Notes: generated from the letters alone by a model not told the origin. DNA of 56,406 bases from Sphingomonadales bacterium (GCA_027486895.1 JAIXOE010000056.1:1-56406), one strand, 5' to 3'. Positions 48,934-56,406 are shown, counted from the stretch's first letter. Made by a program: numbers and translations.

Positions 48934-49544
48934 TAACGGCGGCGTTCTTTAGCAGCTTTCGCCGAGATATCGCGCAGCAAGTCGTCCGACAAAAGCTTTT
49001 CGTCCATCCGCGCCAAACGCTCGGTGCGGGTCTGCTCGACTTTAGGCGCTTCTACTTTCGCAGCAGCACGCTTCGTAGGGGCGGCAAAGATTGGCGTGTC
49101 ATTGGCGGCGAGTCTCGGCGCAGCAAGCTTTGGAGCTGCCTGCTTTTGGATTTCAACGACCTCTTCCCGCGCAACCTCAGGCTCGGCAACAGCTTGGGGT
49201 ATGTCGACATCTGCGGCAGCCATCATGACTGGCTTCGTGTCGGGCAGATCACCAGTGAGTCCAGCAAGCGCCGCTTCACCATTTACAAATTGTTCAGCCG
49301 ATGGGGGCTGGTAACCGTACAGAAGTTCGTTCCACTCTTCCAATTGCTGAAGGCTCGCACGCGTGCGAATTTCTGCCTGAAGGAAGCTGATCTCACGCTT
49401 TGTATCCAGAATTTCACGGTCAACCGCGACAAGGTCGCTGTGCATCGCGGCTACGTTAAGCGACAACGGGTACAGCAGGATCGCAACCATGAACACCAGC
49501 GCAAGCCAGCCCAGGTTTTTAAGTCTTTTCATGGCGAGACTCAT
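48933..49544 (-). CDS. ftsL: FtsL-like cell division protein with long C-terminal extension
   Basis: The protein is 203 residues from the ATG that overlaps the rsmH stop as ATGA; two ATGs lie within a few codons. It has a short basic N-tail and one membrane segment ([20 protein letters not shown]). A coiled-coil periplasmic part ([19 protein letters not shown] and [17 protein letters not shown]) follows, as in FtsL. The last about 110 residues are an extra Ala/Pro/Val/Glu/Lys-rich tail ending in a basic/acidic mix, [19 protein letters not shown] and KERRR. Most FtsL proteins are about 90-130 residues, so the tail is unusual. Its position between rsmH and ftsI supports FtsL identity; sequence similarity alone would be weak. 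Confidence 0.8.
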   Translation of the reverse strand: MSLAMKRLKNLGWLALVFMVAILLYPLSLNVAAMHSDLVAVDREILDTKREISFLQAEIRTRASLQQLEEWNELLYGYQPPSAEQFVNGEAALAGLTGDLPDTKPVMMAAADVDIPQAVAEPEVAREEVVEIQKQAAPKLAAPRLAANDTPIFAAPTKRAAAKVEAPKVEQTRTERLARMDEKLLSDDLLRDISAKAAKERRR

Positions 49545-50497
49545 GCTGCCAGTCCTCCTGTTGCCCATGCGGGTGCGTCTGTGCGGGTTGCGGATCGCAA
49601 AGTGGCTGAACGCGACCTTGGATTGCGGGTAAGTTCGGCATCTGATGGGCGAATGGCTTTATCCGCCTTTTCAAAAGTGGGTGTTGGGCCAGCGCCGCCG
49701 ACCATTGGCACATGGCGTGAACCAGCGCCTTCTGCACCACTGCGGCGGCGCAGGAATTGTTTCACAATGCGATCTTCAAGGCTGTGGAACGTAACAACCG
49801 CCAGACGCCCACCGGGCTTCAGCATGCGTTCGGCAGCTTCCAGTCCATCGGTCAATTCATCCAGTTCGCGGTTCACATGAATGCGGATCGCCTGAAAAGC
49901 CCGGGTGGCGGGATCTTTTGGCGCGCCGGGCTTGTGACCCACTGCCTTGCGGACAATGGCTGCGAGTTGTGCGGTTGTTTCAATGGGGCGCGCTGCAACG
50001 ATCGAACGGGCGATGCGCCGCGAACGATGTTCCTCGCCATAACGATAGATGATGTCCGCAATGTCCGCTTCGTCGGCTTCGTTGACGAAGTCAGCGGCAG
50101 ACATTCCGTCTTGCGCCATGCGCATATCGAGCGGACCGTCTTTTTGAAATGAGAAGCCGCGCTCTGCACGATCAAGTTGCATTGACGACACACCGATGTC
50201 GAGAACAACGCCATCGACCGACAATATGTCGTCCGCCATCAGCACGTCGTCCATGATAGAAAAGCAGGCCGAGTACAGACGCAACGCGCCCCCACTACGG
50301 CCTGCAAGGTCGGCACCTTCTGATAGTGCATCAGGATCGCGATCGAACGCATAAACGCGCGCGCCGCCAGCCAGTATCGCTTGGCTGTATCCACCTGCAC
50401 CGAAGGTACCATCCACGATCTCCGCGCCAGGGGTGATGGCAAGAGAGTGAATCACTTCATCCAGCAAGACTGGAATATGGGGGGCTGACGCGCTCAT
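49541..50497 (-). CDS. rsmH: 16S rRNA (cytosine-1402-N4)-methyltransferase RsmH
   Basis: This class I methyltransferase (318 residues) methylates C1402 N4 of 16S rRNA. The start overlaps the mraZ stop as ATGA; a longer start at 50524 would run into mra[16 protein letters not shown] begins the conserved part, then the SAM motif [15 protein letters not shown] near 30-44. [19 protein letters not shown] near 95-115, and [20 protein letters not shown] near 205-225 complete the signature. [13 protein letters not shown] near 238 is in the family's C-terminal part. It is the second gene of the dcw cluster. Confidence 0.97.
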   Translation of the reverse strand: MSASAPHIPVLLDEVIHSLAITPGAEIVDGTFGAGGYSQAILAGGARVYAFDRDPDALSEGADLAGRSGGALRLYSACFSIMDDVLMADDILSVDGVVLDIGVSSMQLDRAERGFSFQKDGPLDMRMAQDGMSAADFVNEADEADIADIIYRYGEEHRSRRIARSIVAARPIETTAQLAAIVRKAVGHKPGAPKDPATRAFQAIRIHVNRELDELTDGLEAAERMLKPGGRLAVVTFHSLEDRIVKQFLRRRSGAEGAGSRHVPMVGGAGPTPTFEKADKAIRPSDAELTRNPRSRSATLRSATRTDAPAWATGGLAA

Positions 50498-50982
50498 TTG
50501 TCGCGCTTGCCTTGGGACAGCCAATAGTTCAGCTCATCCTTGACGGGATTGAACGCTGTTGGCGCTTCCTTCAAGAAGACGTCAGGGTTCCACAGCATGA
50601 AGTGCGTGGTTGCACCGAAGAAAAATGCACGGTCGTCAATGCGGCCAAAATGCTTGAGCATCGGCGAAAGGACGAAGCGGCCGCTGGCTTCAAATGCGGT
50701 TTCGAAGATCGAAGATGCCGAAACGCCAGCCAGTTCGCGGTCAAATTCTGTCCCGCGGTTAACGGCGCTTTGCCATTGCGCTTCGATGTCAGCGCGCAGC
50801 TTCAGGCGTTCGGAGCTGCCAAAACCAATGAGGCAAGGAAGGCTGGAGTGGCGCGAAATGCAAACGCTGTTGCTGCCGCTGGATTGCAAAACGCTGTCGC
50901 GGATCTCGGCGGGTATGGTCGTGCGGCCCTTGGCGTCGACACCCGACACCCCCGAACCTGCATAGACCACCAACGCTGACAC
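50494..50982 (-). CDS. mraZ: Transcriptional regulator MraZ, with uncertain GTG start
   Basis: MraZ is an AbrB-type DNA-binding regulator of the dcw cluster, built of two SpoVT/AbrB-like domains. The first contains [19 protein letters not shown], the conserved DxKGR motif, and the second [16 protein letters not shown] (about 105-120 from this start). [19 protein letters not shown] follows. I chose the GTG at 50982 as start, with AGGGGGG about 12 bases ahead; a GTG at 51036 would give 180 residues and a GTG at 50970 would align better with the family's usual N-terminus. This is the first gene of the cluster and overlaps rsmH by 4 bases. Upstream are roughly 10-bp repeats that may be its own operator. 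Confidence 0.9.
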   Translation of the reverse strand: MSALVVYAGSGVSGVDAKGRTTIPAEIRDSVLQSSGSNSVCISRHSSLPCLIGFGSSERLKLRADIEAQWQSAVNRGTEFDRELAGVSASSIFETAFEASGRFVLSPMLKHFGRIDDRAFFFGATTHFMLWNPDVFLKEAPTAFNPVKDELNYWLSQGKRDK

Positions 50983-51288
50983 AGTCCGAAACACCCCCCT
51001 GAAAAAGGGCGCAGACTGACGATCACGGCGAAGCACTTCACCATGCGGACGCTGTAACGACCGATATCATCAGGAATCCACCCCTTGGATGACTGTGCAT
51101 AGCAAGGGATATTGTGGATGAAAAGAGGGATTTTATGGGAAAATCCGGAGCAAAAACTTTAATGCACTGATATTACTGTATAATTTTATTACCCATGCCA
51201 AAATAATGCGCAATTTGAACGTGAATCTTCGAGCTGAAATGGCGGTAAAACACCGATTTTAGGGCTATTTCCCGTTCCGAGCCCATTT
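50983..51288. other. Region between mraZ and the membrane-protein gene
   Basis: These 306 bases hold no gene. The part near mraZ has the GGGA/TGGA repeats described separately. The middle, about 51160-51240, is AT-rich (for example TATTACTGTATAATTTTATTACCC) and is the likely site of the mraZ promoter on the minus strand. I cannot fix a -35/-10 pair. No hairpin that could clearly terminate the upstream gene is seen. Confidence 0.6.
51086..51140. promoter_or_regulatory. Periodic GGAT/GGGA repeats upstream of mraZ (MraZ-box-like)
   Basis: On the plus strand TGGAT (51086-51090), TGCAT (51096-51100), GGGAT (51106-51110), TGGAT (51115-51119), GGGAT (51127-51131) and TGGGA (51136-51140) recur about every 10 bases. 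MraZ is known to bind several TGGGN-type direct repeats with about 5-base spacers upstream of its own gene. Orientation here is on the strand opposite to mraZ, and two units diverge, so this remains a candidate. Confidence 0.5.
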
Positions 51289-52122
51289 CTATTCCGATTT
51301 TCCCACGAAATCCCCGGATTTGGAGTCGCTCTCATTCAAGCGCGACAGCAGTAATTCCACCCACGCCAAATTGCCGAATTCGTCGCCGCCGGTCAGCACG
51401 CGCATTCCCCGCCCTTCCCAATAAACCGTATCCAGCAAATCGGCGTCAGCGACAAGCAGCGCGCGCCCTTTGCCAACCCGGCAATCCGCCAATAATCCAG
51501 CCTGCGATATGGCACATTGACCGGAATCGATGCGGCTGATCTTCAACCACTCGCCAGGGGTCTGCGTGCGGATGCTCAGGTCACCAATCTTTCTGATAGC
51601 CATCGGTTCCGCATCGACAATGGGCAGGACAAGCTCAAGCCCCCAATGCGTGAACAATGGCGACAACATAGACGTGAACAAGGGCCTGCGCTTGTCGCCC
51701 AATGGATAGAGGCTCCCCCACTGCAGCGCAGGATCCGCGAGTATCAATAAACGGCCGCCCTTGCGGACCCAGCTATCGAGCGCAACCAGTTCTTTCGGGC
51801 TGAGTGCCCGCGGCTGCGCGAGCAACAGCAAGGGCAGCATCACAGCATCATCCAGATTATCAAGCGGCTGAACATCATAATTGCCGCTTAGTCGCGCGAA
51901 CGCAGGGTGCGGTTGTGCATCTTCGGCAAGATCAGCTTCGATGCCGCCCTCGCTCCACTGCAGCGGCAATGTCGTTATCAACCCCAATATGGGTCTAGGG
52001 CCGTCGGGCGCAGGCCGGGTGAAGGCATATGCCAAAATGGACGACAGCAACAGCACCGCAATCGCGAGCAGCAGCAAGAGCAGCCGCCTTTTGCTGCCGG
52101 CGGGTTCAGCCAAGTCGATCAT
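51289..52122 (-). CDS. Membrane-anchored DUF4350/GldG-like protein
   Basis: The 277-residue protein has a basic N-tail and one hydrophobic anchor (LLLLLLAIAVLLLSSILAYAF, about 14-34). The rest is a probable periplasmic domain with the DUF4350/GldG-like Rossmann-like fold: LVALDSWVRKGGRLLILADP near 130-150 and VGKGRALLVADADLLDT near 220-236. Family members often sit beside AAA+ MoxR ATPases or ABC-2 transporters, neither of which is seen here. It lies 5 bp downstream of a tiny membrane protein gene, which is in turn 29 bp downstream of cysK, so the three may form an operon. Function is unknown. Confidence 0.72.
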   Translation of the reverse strand: MIDLAEPAGSKRRLLLLLLAIAVLLLSSILAYAFTRPAPDGPRPILGLITTLPLQWSEGGIEADLAEDAQPHPAFARLSGNYDVQPLDNLDDAVMLPLLLLAQPRALSPKELVALDSWVRKGGRLLILADPALQWGSLYPLGDKRRPLFTSMLSPLFTHWGLELVLPIVDAEPMAIRKIGDLSIRTQTPGEWLKISRIDSGQCAISQAGLLADCRVGKGRALLVADADLLDTVYWEGRGMRVLTGGDEFGNLAWVELLLSRLNESDSKSGDFVGKSE

Positions 52123-52127
52123 GATTG

Positions 52128-52439
52128 TTACTGCGGGCGGGCCGCAGGTGCCGGCTGGGCGCGTGGCGGTGTGGCGCTCATGGGCCGCGTGCCGGTTGTC
52201 GGCTGCGTCGCGCTTTCATCCTTGGCTACGGGGGTTACGCCCAATTCGGCCAAGGGTTCGTCAGGCGTGACATCCTTAGCTTCAGTCATCGGGGCAGCGT
52301 CCATTGTCCCAGGGGCTTGCGGGCTATCACTGACCCGATCAAGGACCATCGTCGCTAAGGTTACGAACAGGAGCACCACCACCAGACCGACGACGCCGAC
52401 CTGAATGCGCTGAATTGCGGATTGCCTTTGTTCAACCAC
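52128..52439 (-). CDS. Small single-pass membrane protein with Pro/Ala-rich tail
   Basis: From the GTG at 52437-52439 the product is 103 residues: a basic/polar head (EQRQSAIQRIQ), one transmembrane helix (VGVVGLVVVLLFVTLATMVL), and a disordered tail rich in Pro, Thr and Ala. The start follows AGGAG with a 7-base spacer. A longer in-frame ATG at 52496 would overlap cysK by 28 bases and is less likely. I do not recognise the family. Its place between cysK and the GldG-like gene suggests cotranscription. Confidence 0.7.
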   Translation of the reverse strand: MVEQRQSAIQRIQVGVVGLVVVLLFVTLATMVLDRVSDSPQAPGTMDAAPMTEAKDVTPDEPLAELGVTPVAKDESATQPTTGTRPMSATPPRAQPAPAARPQ

Positions 52440-52468
52440 CTGCGATCTCCTGTAACCCGTAAAACCCG

Positions 52469-53470
52469 TTATTGCGCCGCGCTGTCCGTTTGCCAAGGCA
52501 TCGGGTCAAGATTTTTGCTCCGCATCCATTCGGGATTATACAGTGTCGACAAATAGCGAAAACCAGTGTCGCACAAGATCGTCGCGATGCGCGCATTTGG
52601 CCCAAGCTGTTTGCCCAAAGCGACTGCACCGGCAACGTTGATACCTGAAGACAAGCCAAGGCAAAGCCCCTCCTCGGCCAACAAACGCCGGACCCAAACA
52701 AGCCCCTCTTCGTCCGATATCCGGAACTGCGTATCAATGGGCGCACCATCCAAATTGGCAGTAATGCGTCCCTGCCCGATACCTTCGGCAACCGACGTGC
52801 CTTCGGAGCTGAGTTCACCATTCGCATAATAATTATACAGCGATGCACCATGCGGATCGGTCAAGGCGATCGTAACATTCTCGTCCTTCGCCTTCAGGCC
52901 AAGCCCTACCCCAGCGATGGTGCCGCCTGTCCCTGCGGCACAGGTAAAGCCATCAACCCGGCCCTCCATCTGTGCCCAGATTTCTTCAGCGGTTGTTTCA
53001 ATGTGTGCGCGGCGGTTGGCGATATTGTCAAACTGGTTCGCCCATACCGCATTCTCGGTTTCTTCGGCCAAACGGCGCGAGGTGTGTACAAAATGCCCGG
53101 GGTTCGAATAAGGCGCGGCGGGAACAAGGACAAGCTCAGCACCGAGCGCGCGTAACGTGTCTTTCTTCTCCTGACTTTGCGTTTCAGGCATGACGATAAT
53201 TGTCTTGTACCCAAGCGCATTGGCAACGAGCGCAAGGCCGATACCCGTGTTGCCTGCGGTGCCTTCAACAATCGTGCCGCCGGGCCGCAACAGCCCCTGC
53301 CTCTCGGCGTCGCGCACAATGTACAAAGCCGCCCGGTCTTTTACCGATGCGCCGGGATTGGCAAATTCGCACTTGCCAAAGATGTCGCAACCCGCAGCCT
53401 CGCTTGGTCCTTTCAGGCGGACGAGCGGAGTGTTGCCAATTAAATCCAATGTCGAAGCGAGCATGTTCAT
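52469..53470 (-). CDS. cysK: Cysteine synthase A (O-acetylserine sulfhydrylase)
   Basis: The 333-residue PLP enzyme joins O-acetylserine and sulfide to cysteine. The PLP lysine is Lys44 in NPGASVKDRAAL. The substrate loop is EGTAGNTGIGLA near 63-74, where TAGN replaces the usual TSGN. GTGGTIAGVGLGLKAK near 177 holds the phosphate and LSSGINVAGA near 285 is the C-terminal PLP-side motif. TAGN-type versions are known among alphaproteobacterial CysK-like enzymes, and a sulfhydrylase with another acceptor cannot be excluded. It heads the possible three-gene operon and is divergent from the TonB-dependent receptor. Confidence 0.9.
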   Translation of the reverse strand: MNMLASTLDLIGNTPLVRLKGPSEAAGCDIFGKCEFANPGASVKDRAALYIVRDAERQGLLRPGGTIVEGTAGNTGIGLALVANALGYKTIIVMPETQSQEKKDTLRALGAELVLVPAAPYSNPGHFVHTSRRLAEETENAVWANQFDNIANRRAHIETTAEEIWAQMEGRVDGFTCAAGTGGTIAGVGLGLKAKDENVTIALTDPHGASLYNYYANGELSSEGTSVAEGIGQGRITANLDGAPIDTQFRISDEEGLVWVRRLLAEEGLCLGLSSGINVAGAVALGKQLGPNARIATILCDTGFRYLSTLYNPEWMRSKNLDPMPWQTDSAAQ

Positions 53471-53519
53471 AAGCGAGATAGCTAGTCGTGTTCATGACCA
53501 TCCGCAACCCGGTGTCGCG

Positions 53520-53536
53520 CGACAGGCGGCCTGTCG
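53520..53536. promoter_or_regulatory. 17-base hyphenated palindrome between cysK and the receptor
   Basis: CGACAGG-CGG-CCTGTCG is a 7-bp perfect inverted repeat around 3 bases, 50 bases upstream of the cysK start in the divergent gap. It could be an operator for cysK or a stem in its leader. No regulator for it is in the window. Confidence 0.35.
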
Positions 53537-53590
53537 ACCACCTAAAAAGCATCTGGAGCCTGCACTTCATCGACTATCACGATTAGGTAT

Positions 53591-53605
53591 TGATATATTA
53601 TATCA
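53591..53605. promoter_or_regulatory. Perfect 15-bp palindrome upstream of the TonB-dependent receptor (Zur/Fur-like)
   Basis: TGATATA-T-TATATCA is a perfect inverted repeat with one central base, ending 55 bases before the receptor's start codon. Its size and AT-rich, TATA-containing arms recall Zur or Fur operators, which control zinc- and iron-uptake receptors. Which metal, if any, is not known. Confidence 0.5.
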
Positions 53606-53660
53606 TGTTCTCTAAGCAGTCATACCATTGCCCCATGTCCAACAGGATGAATGTAATTCC

Positions 53661-55793
53661 ATGAATATCCAACATTCTCGCGTTATTTCTGCCAGCCTCG
53701 CCGCGATATCAATTGCGCTATCCGTGCCCGCTTTTGCACAGCAGGCAGGCAGCAGCGGCGCTTCAGAAGCCGCGCCGCAGACAGATGATTTTCACGGCAC
53801 TGAAGAAATCGTTGTCACCGCGCCTTATGTCGAGCGGCTGGATATTCTGTCCGGAACCTCGGCGGTGACGGGTGACGTTCTGGCGGAAAAGACCCGTGCG
53901 CAATTGGGCGACATTCTTTCCAGCCTGCCCGGCGTATCGGCAACCAGCTTCTCACCCGGTGCATCGCGGCCAGTGCTGCGCGGATATCAGGGCAACCGCG
54001 TTGCGGTGTTGACCGACGGTATCGGCAACATTGACGCATCGAATACCTCCGCTGACCACGCGGTCACCATCGACACGCTCACGGTCGAGCGCATCGAAGT
54101 ACTCCGCGGCCCAGCGGTCTTGTTATTTGGTGGCCAAGCCGTCGGCGGCGCCGTCAACGCGCTCGACAAGCGTATTCCGCGTTCAGTTCCTGACGAGGCA
54201 GTCCATGTCGATGCGCTTGCTGGCTATGGCAGCGCGGCGCGCGATTGGTCCGGCGGGGCTTCAGTTGACGTGCCATTGACGGACCGCGTGGTGGTCCATC
54301 TGGATGGCAGCTACCGCAACAGCGATGATATGCGCACCGGTGGCTATGTGTTCGCGCCAAGCCTGCGCAGCGAACTGCTCGATTTCGCAACGCGTCAGGC
54401 CGGGGCCGGCAACACTGCAGGTGCTGCAGAAACGCGTGGCATCGCCAATGAACGCGGGCGGATTCCCAACAGCGCGGTAAAGACGTGGACCGCCGCGGGC
54501 GGCGCGGCCTTTATCGACGAGGGCGGAAATCTGGGTATTTCCTATAGCATTTATGACACGAACTACGGCGTCCCTGATCGCCCTGCTACGGCCTTTGCCG
54601 CGACAAGCGGAAGCATCGCCGCCACGCCCGTCACCATTGGCATGCGTCAGTATCGTGCGGATTTCCGTGGCGAACTTAATCTTGGCGACGGGCTGTTTGA
54701 CAAATTGCGTTTGCGCGCTGGCTACGCCGATTACACGCACACGGAATTTGAGGGCGACGAAATAGGCACCGTATTTATCAGCCAAGGAATAGAGGGCCGG
54801 GCCGAGTTAATCCAAAATGACCGTGGCGGATGGCGCGGTGCAAGTGGCGTCCAATATCAAACCCGCGATTTCGAAGCGATTGGCGCGGAAGCGTTCGTGC
54901 CACCAAACAAGAGCCGCCAATATGGATTGTTTACGCTGCAAGAATTCACCGTGGGAAATCTGGATGCTGAAGTAGCAGTGCGCTTTGACAGTGCAGAGCT
55001 GCGCGCAGACACCATTGGCATCAGCCGTTCGTTTAACAATTTCTCGGGCGCTTTTGGCCTTGGCTACCACATCGGTGATTTGAAGATCGGCGCGAACCTG
55101 TCACGCACCGGACGCGCGCCTGCGGTCGAGGAATTGTTTTCCAACGGCCCGCATATCGCGACTCAGGCTTTTGAAGTCGGCGATCCGCTGCTGAAAAGCG
55201 AGCGCGCCTGGAATGGCGAGCTTTACGCACGCTATGATACACCGGGCTCTGCTTTCAGCCTGACGTTGTACACCAACCGGTTCGACAATTTCATCTACGA
55301 AGCTGAAACAGGGTTGGTCGAAGACGATCTGCCCGTATTCCAATATTTCCAGAATGACGCCAAGGTTTGGGGTGTCGAGTTTCAAGGGTCTAAAAACGTG
55401 GCCAGCTTTGGTGACGTTGACCTGAAAGTTGATGCCGTTGCCGATTATACCAGAGCAAAAATATCCGCTGGCGCTGGCAATGTCCCACGCATCCCGCCAT
55501 TGCGTTTGTTGGGCGGCGTGGAACTGAACGGTGCACGCTTTGACCTGCGCGGTGAAGTCGAATGGAGCGATGCCCAGACAAAAACAGCTTTGTTCGAAAC
55601 AGCGACCGATGGCTTCACTTTGGTCAACGCGACCGCGACATGGCGTCCGTTTGGCAGCGACCAAAACATTGCGCTCATCGCATCGGCGAACAATATTTTC
55701 GACGTTGTCGCCCGCCGCTCGGCATCATTCACGAAAGATTTTGTCCCGCTGTCAGGACGTGATTTCCGCTTGTCCGCCCGCGTCAGTTTCTAA
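53661..55793 (+). CDS. TonB-dependent outer-membrane receptor (ZnuD-like)
   Basis: The receptor is 710 residues from the ATG at 53661, which begins with a Sec signal peptide ending AFAQQ; an in-frame ATG 33 bases upstream is less likely. The TonB box region EEIVVTAPYV lies near residues 44-53. The plug domain (about 60-165) contains VTGDVLAEKTRAQLGDILSS, RPVLRGYQGNRVAVLTDGI and VERIEVLRGPAVLLFGG. The beta-barrel follows and ends in RVSF with a terminal phenylalanine, as expected for an outer-membrane barrel. The plug form with VLTDGIGNIDASNTSADHAV is close to the zinc-uptake receptor ZnuD group. Ligand is inferred, not shown; no partner transporter is nearby. Confidence 0.9.
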   Translation: MNIQHSRVISASLAAISIALSVPAFAQQAGSSGASEAAPQTDDFHGTEEIVVTAPYVERLDILSGTSAVTGDVLAEKTRAQLGDILSSLPGVSATSFSPGASRPVLRGYQGNRVAVLTDGIGNIDASNTSADHAVTIDTLTVERIEVLRGPAVLLFGGQAVGGAVNALDKRIPRSVPDEAVHVDALAGYGSAARDWSGGASVDVPLTDRVVVHLDGSYRNSDDMRTGGYVFAPSLRSELLDFATRQAGAGNTAGAAETRGIANERGRIPNSAVKTWTAAGGAAFIDEGGNLGISYSIYDTNYGVPDRPATAFAATSGSIAATPVTIGMRQYRADFRGELNLGDGLFDKLRLRAGYADYTHTEFEGDEIGTVFISQGIEGRAELIQNDRGGWRGASGVQYQTRDFEAIGAEAFVPPNKSRQYGLFTLQEFTVGNLDAEVAVRFDSAELRADTIGISRSFNNFSGAFGLGYHIGDLKIGANLSRTGRAPAVEELFSNGPHIATQAFEVGDPLLKSERAWNGELYARYDTPGSAFSLTLYTNRFDNFIYEAETGLVEDDLPVFQYFQNDAKVWGVEFQGSKNVASFGDVDLKVDAVADYTRAKISAGAGNVPRIPPLRLLGGVELNGARFDLRGEVEWSDAQTKTALFETATDGFTLVNATATWRPFGSDQNIALIASANNIFDVVARRSASFTKDFVPLSGRDFRLSARVSF

Positions 55794-55857
55794 CGGTAAG
55801 CAACCGTTCATGAACGCGGTTGCATCGATGACCTGCGAATTCACACGGGAGACTATC

Positions 55858-55980
55858 ATGCGTAAAGTGACCATCATCATACTTATGTCGGCATCATTGC
55901 TGGTGTCAGCATGCAACACGGTCAAGGGGCTTGGCCGCGACATTGAATCGGTCGGACAAGCGGGCGATCGCGCGACCTGA
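55858..55980 (+). CDS. Entericidin A/B-like small lipoprotein, copy 1
   Basis: The 40-residue product MRKVTIIILMSASLLVSACN begins with a lipoprotein signal ending at the lipobox VSAC, so Cys19 is lipidated. The mature part is NTVKGLGRDIESVGQAGDRAT, the entericidin family motif. A CACGGGAGACTATC ribosome-site region precedes the ATG. It is too short for most gene callers but repeats about 200 bp further on. Entericidins are small envelope lipoproteins; in E. coli EcnA/EcnB act as an antidote/toxin pair, but no such role can be assigned here. Confidence 0.88.
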   Translation: MRKVTIIILMSASLLVSACNTVKGLGRDIESVGQAGDRAT

Positions 55981-56061
55981 AGCGCGCGTCCGGAACATAG
56001 CCAAGTAATGCGCGTTCTATCTCTGGGTCTGTTCAATCAGACGTGAATGATGGAGAATAGC

Positions 56062-56184
56062 ATGCGCAAATTTGCAACGATCATCCTGCTTTCGGCTTCC
56101 TTGCTGGCTGCGGCCTGCAACACCGTCAAAGGCGTTGGCGAAGATATTGAATCGGTCGGCGAAGCTGGCGATCGCGCTATCTGA
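56062..56184 (+). CDS. Entericidin A/B-like small lipoprotein, copy 2
   Basis: The 40-residue paralogue MRKFATIILLSASLLAAACN has the same plan: signal, lipobox AAAC with Cys19, and mature part beginning CNTVKGVGEDIESVGEAGD. It matches copy 1 at 30 of 40 positions. The start follows TGGAGAATAGC, a good ribosome site; two in-frame ATGs upstream (56047 and 56050) are less likely. The pair arose by tandem duplication. The mature half is more conserved than the signal, so the exposed part is probably under selection. Confidence 0.88.
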   Translation: MRKFATIILLSASLLAAACNTVKGVGEDIESVGEAGDRAI

Positions 56185-56406
56185 TACCGGGATAATCTTT
56201 CCAACATCGGCAAGATTATTTCCTACAAAAACTGGACGCGCACATGCTGCGTTCAAAAGGGGGACGGCCGGCGCGGAAGCGCTGGTGCGTGCTTCCGGCT
56301 GATGGCGTTGGTTGATTAAGGCCCGCTTGTTCCATCAGGCTAAAGCCCCGGGCCGCCTTTGCTGGCTGGCATGTTTTCCTTCGGGATAAAGGTTCGTAAA
56401 ATCCCA
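56185..56406. other. Right-end region without a supported gene
   Basis: ATAATCTT (56192-56199) and AAGATTAT (56212-56219) form an 8-bp perfect stem with a 12-base loop right after the second entericidin gene. It may stop transcription, although the tail is only weakly T-rich. A GC-rich inverted repeat GGCCCG/CGGGCC (56320-56325 and 56349-56354) follows. No open frame with a ribosome site and family support is visible on either strand. Confidence 0.45.

Noticed and set aside
56072-56302. 76-residue plus-strand frame over the second entericidin gene
   Set aside because: It overlaps the well-supported lipoprotein in another frame and shows no motif.
1-56406. tRNA, rRNA, CRISPR arrays, insertion sequences, prophage and attachment sites
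   Set aside because: Looked for along the whole window by eye; no cloverleaf, spacer-repeat array, transposase, integrase or flanking duplication was recognised.

Overview
The window reads as a chromosomal segment of an alphaproteobacterium, most likely a sphingomonad (Sphingomonadaceae). The reasons are the complete division and cell-wall (dcw) cluster in the order mraZ-rsmH-ftsL-ftsI-murE-murF-mraY-murD-ftsW-murG-murC-murB-ddl-ftsQ-ftsA-ftsZ, the split glycine decarboxylase (gcvPA/gcvPB), an alphaproteobacterial-type FtsZ tail, entericidin-like lipoproteins and a moderate GC content. Genus assignment (for example Sphingorhabdus or Sphingopyxis) is only a guess. I see no tRNA, rRNA, CRISPR, transposon or phage gene; the segment looks like stable chromosome.

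Left end (1-6600, minus strand): a very compact catabolic operon of three acyl-CoA dehydrogenases (one cut by the window edge), a thiolase, a family III CoA-transferase and a MaoC/FAS1-like hydratase. Three members resemble enzymes that act in sequence elsewhere: methylsuccinyl-CoA dehydrogenase (ethylmalonyl-CoA pathway), mesaconyl-C1-CoA/C4-CoA transferase and mesaconyl-C4-CoA hydratase (3-hydroxypropionate bicycle). Together they would convert methylsuccinyl-CoA to citramalyl-CoA. This is the strongest candidate for something undescribed here. Upstream lie an 11-bp inverted repeat and a gene for an S41 protease lipoprotein (6693-8147).

Middle (8.3-30.4 kb): an ABC1/UbiB-type kinase, the ahpC-ahpF peroxidase pair, an RND efflux adaptor and pump, the nucleotide-sugar genes wecB-wecC-ugd, an acyl-CoA ligase, a secreted protein with a TonB-C-like end, then the glycine cleavage operon gcvT-gcvH-gcvPA-gcvPB with a trailing DUF938 methyltransferase gene, led by a tandem glycine riboswitch. 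Before the riboswitch are an SDR-like NAD(P)-binding protein and a dGTPase-like protein.

Right part (30.4-51 kb, minus strand): a TPR/SPOR-domain protein followed upstream by the whole dcw cluster. From mraZ to ftsA nearly every junction overlaps by 1 or 4 bases (ATGA, TAATG, TAGTG), so the cluster is probably one translationally coupled unit; ftsZ is separated by about 100 bp. Ahead of mraZ are roughly 10-bp-spaced GGGA/TGGA repeats that resemble MraZ boxes.

Right end (51.3-56.4 kb): cysK with two small membrane-protein genes (minus strand), a divergent ZnuD-like TonB-dependent receptor preceded by a 15-bp palindrome, and two tandem 40-residue entericidin-like lipoproteins. The last about 220 bases hold no gene that I can support.
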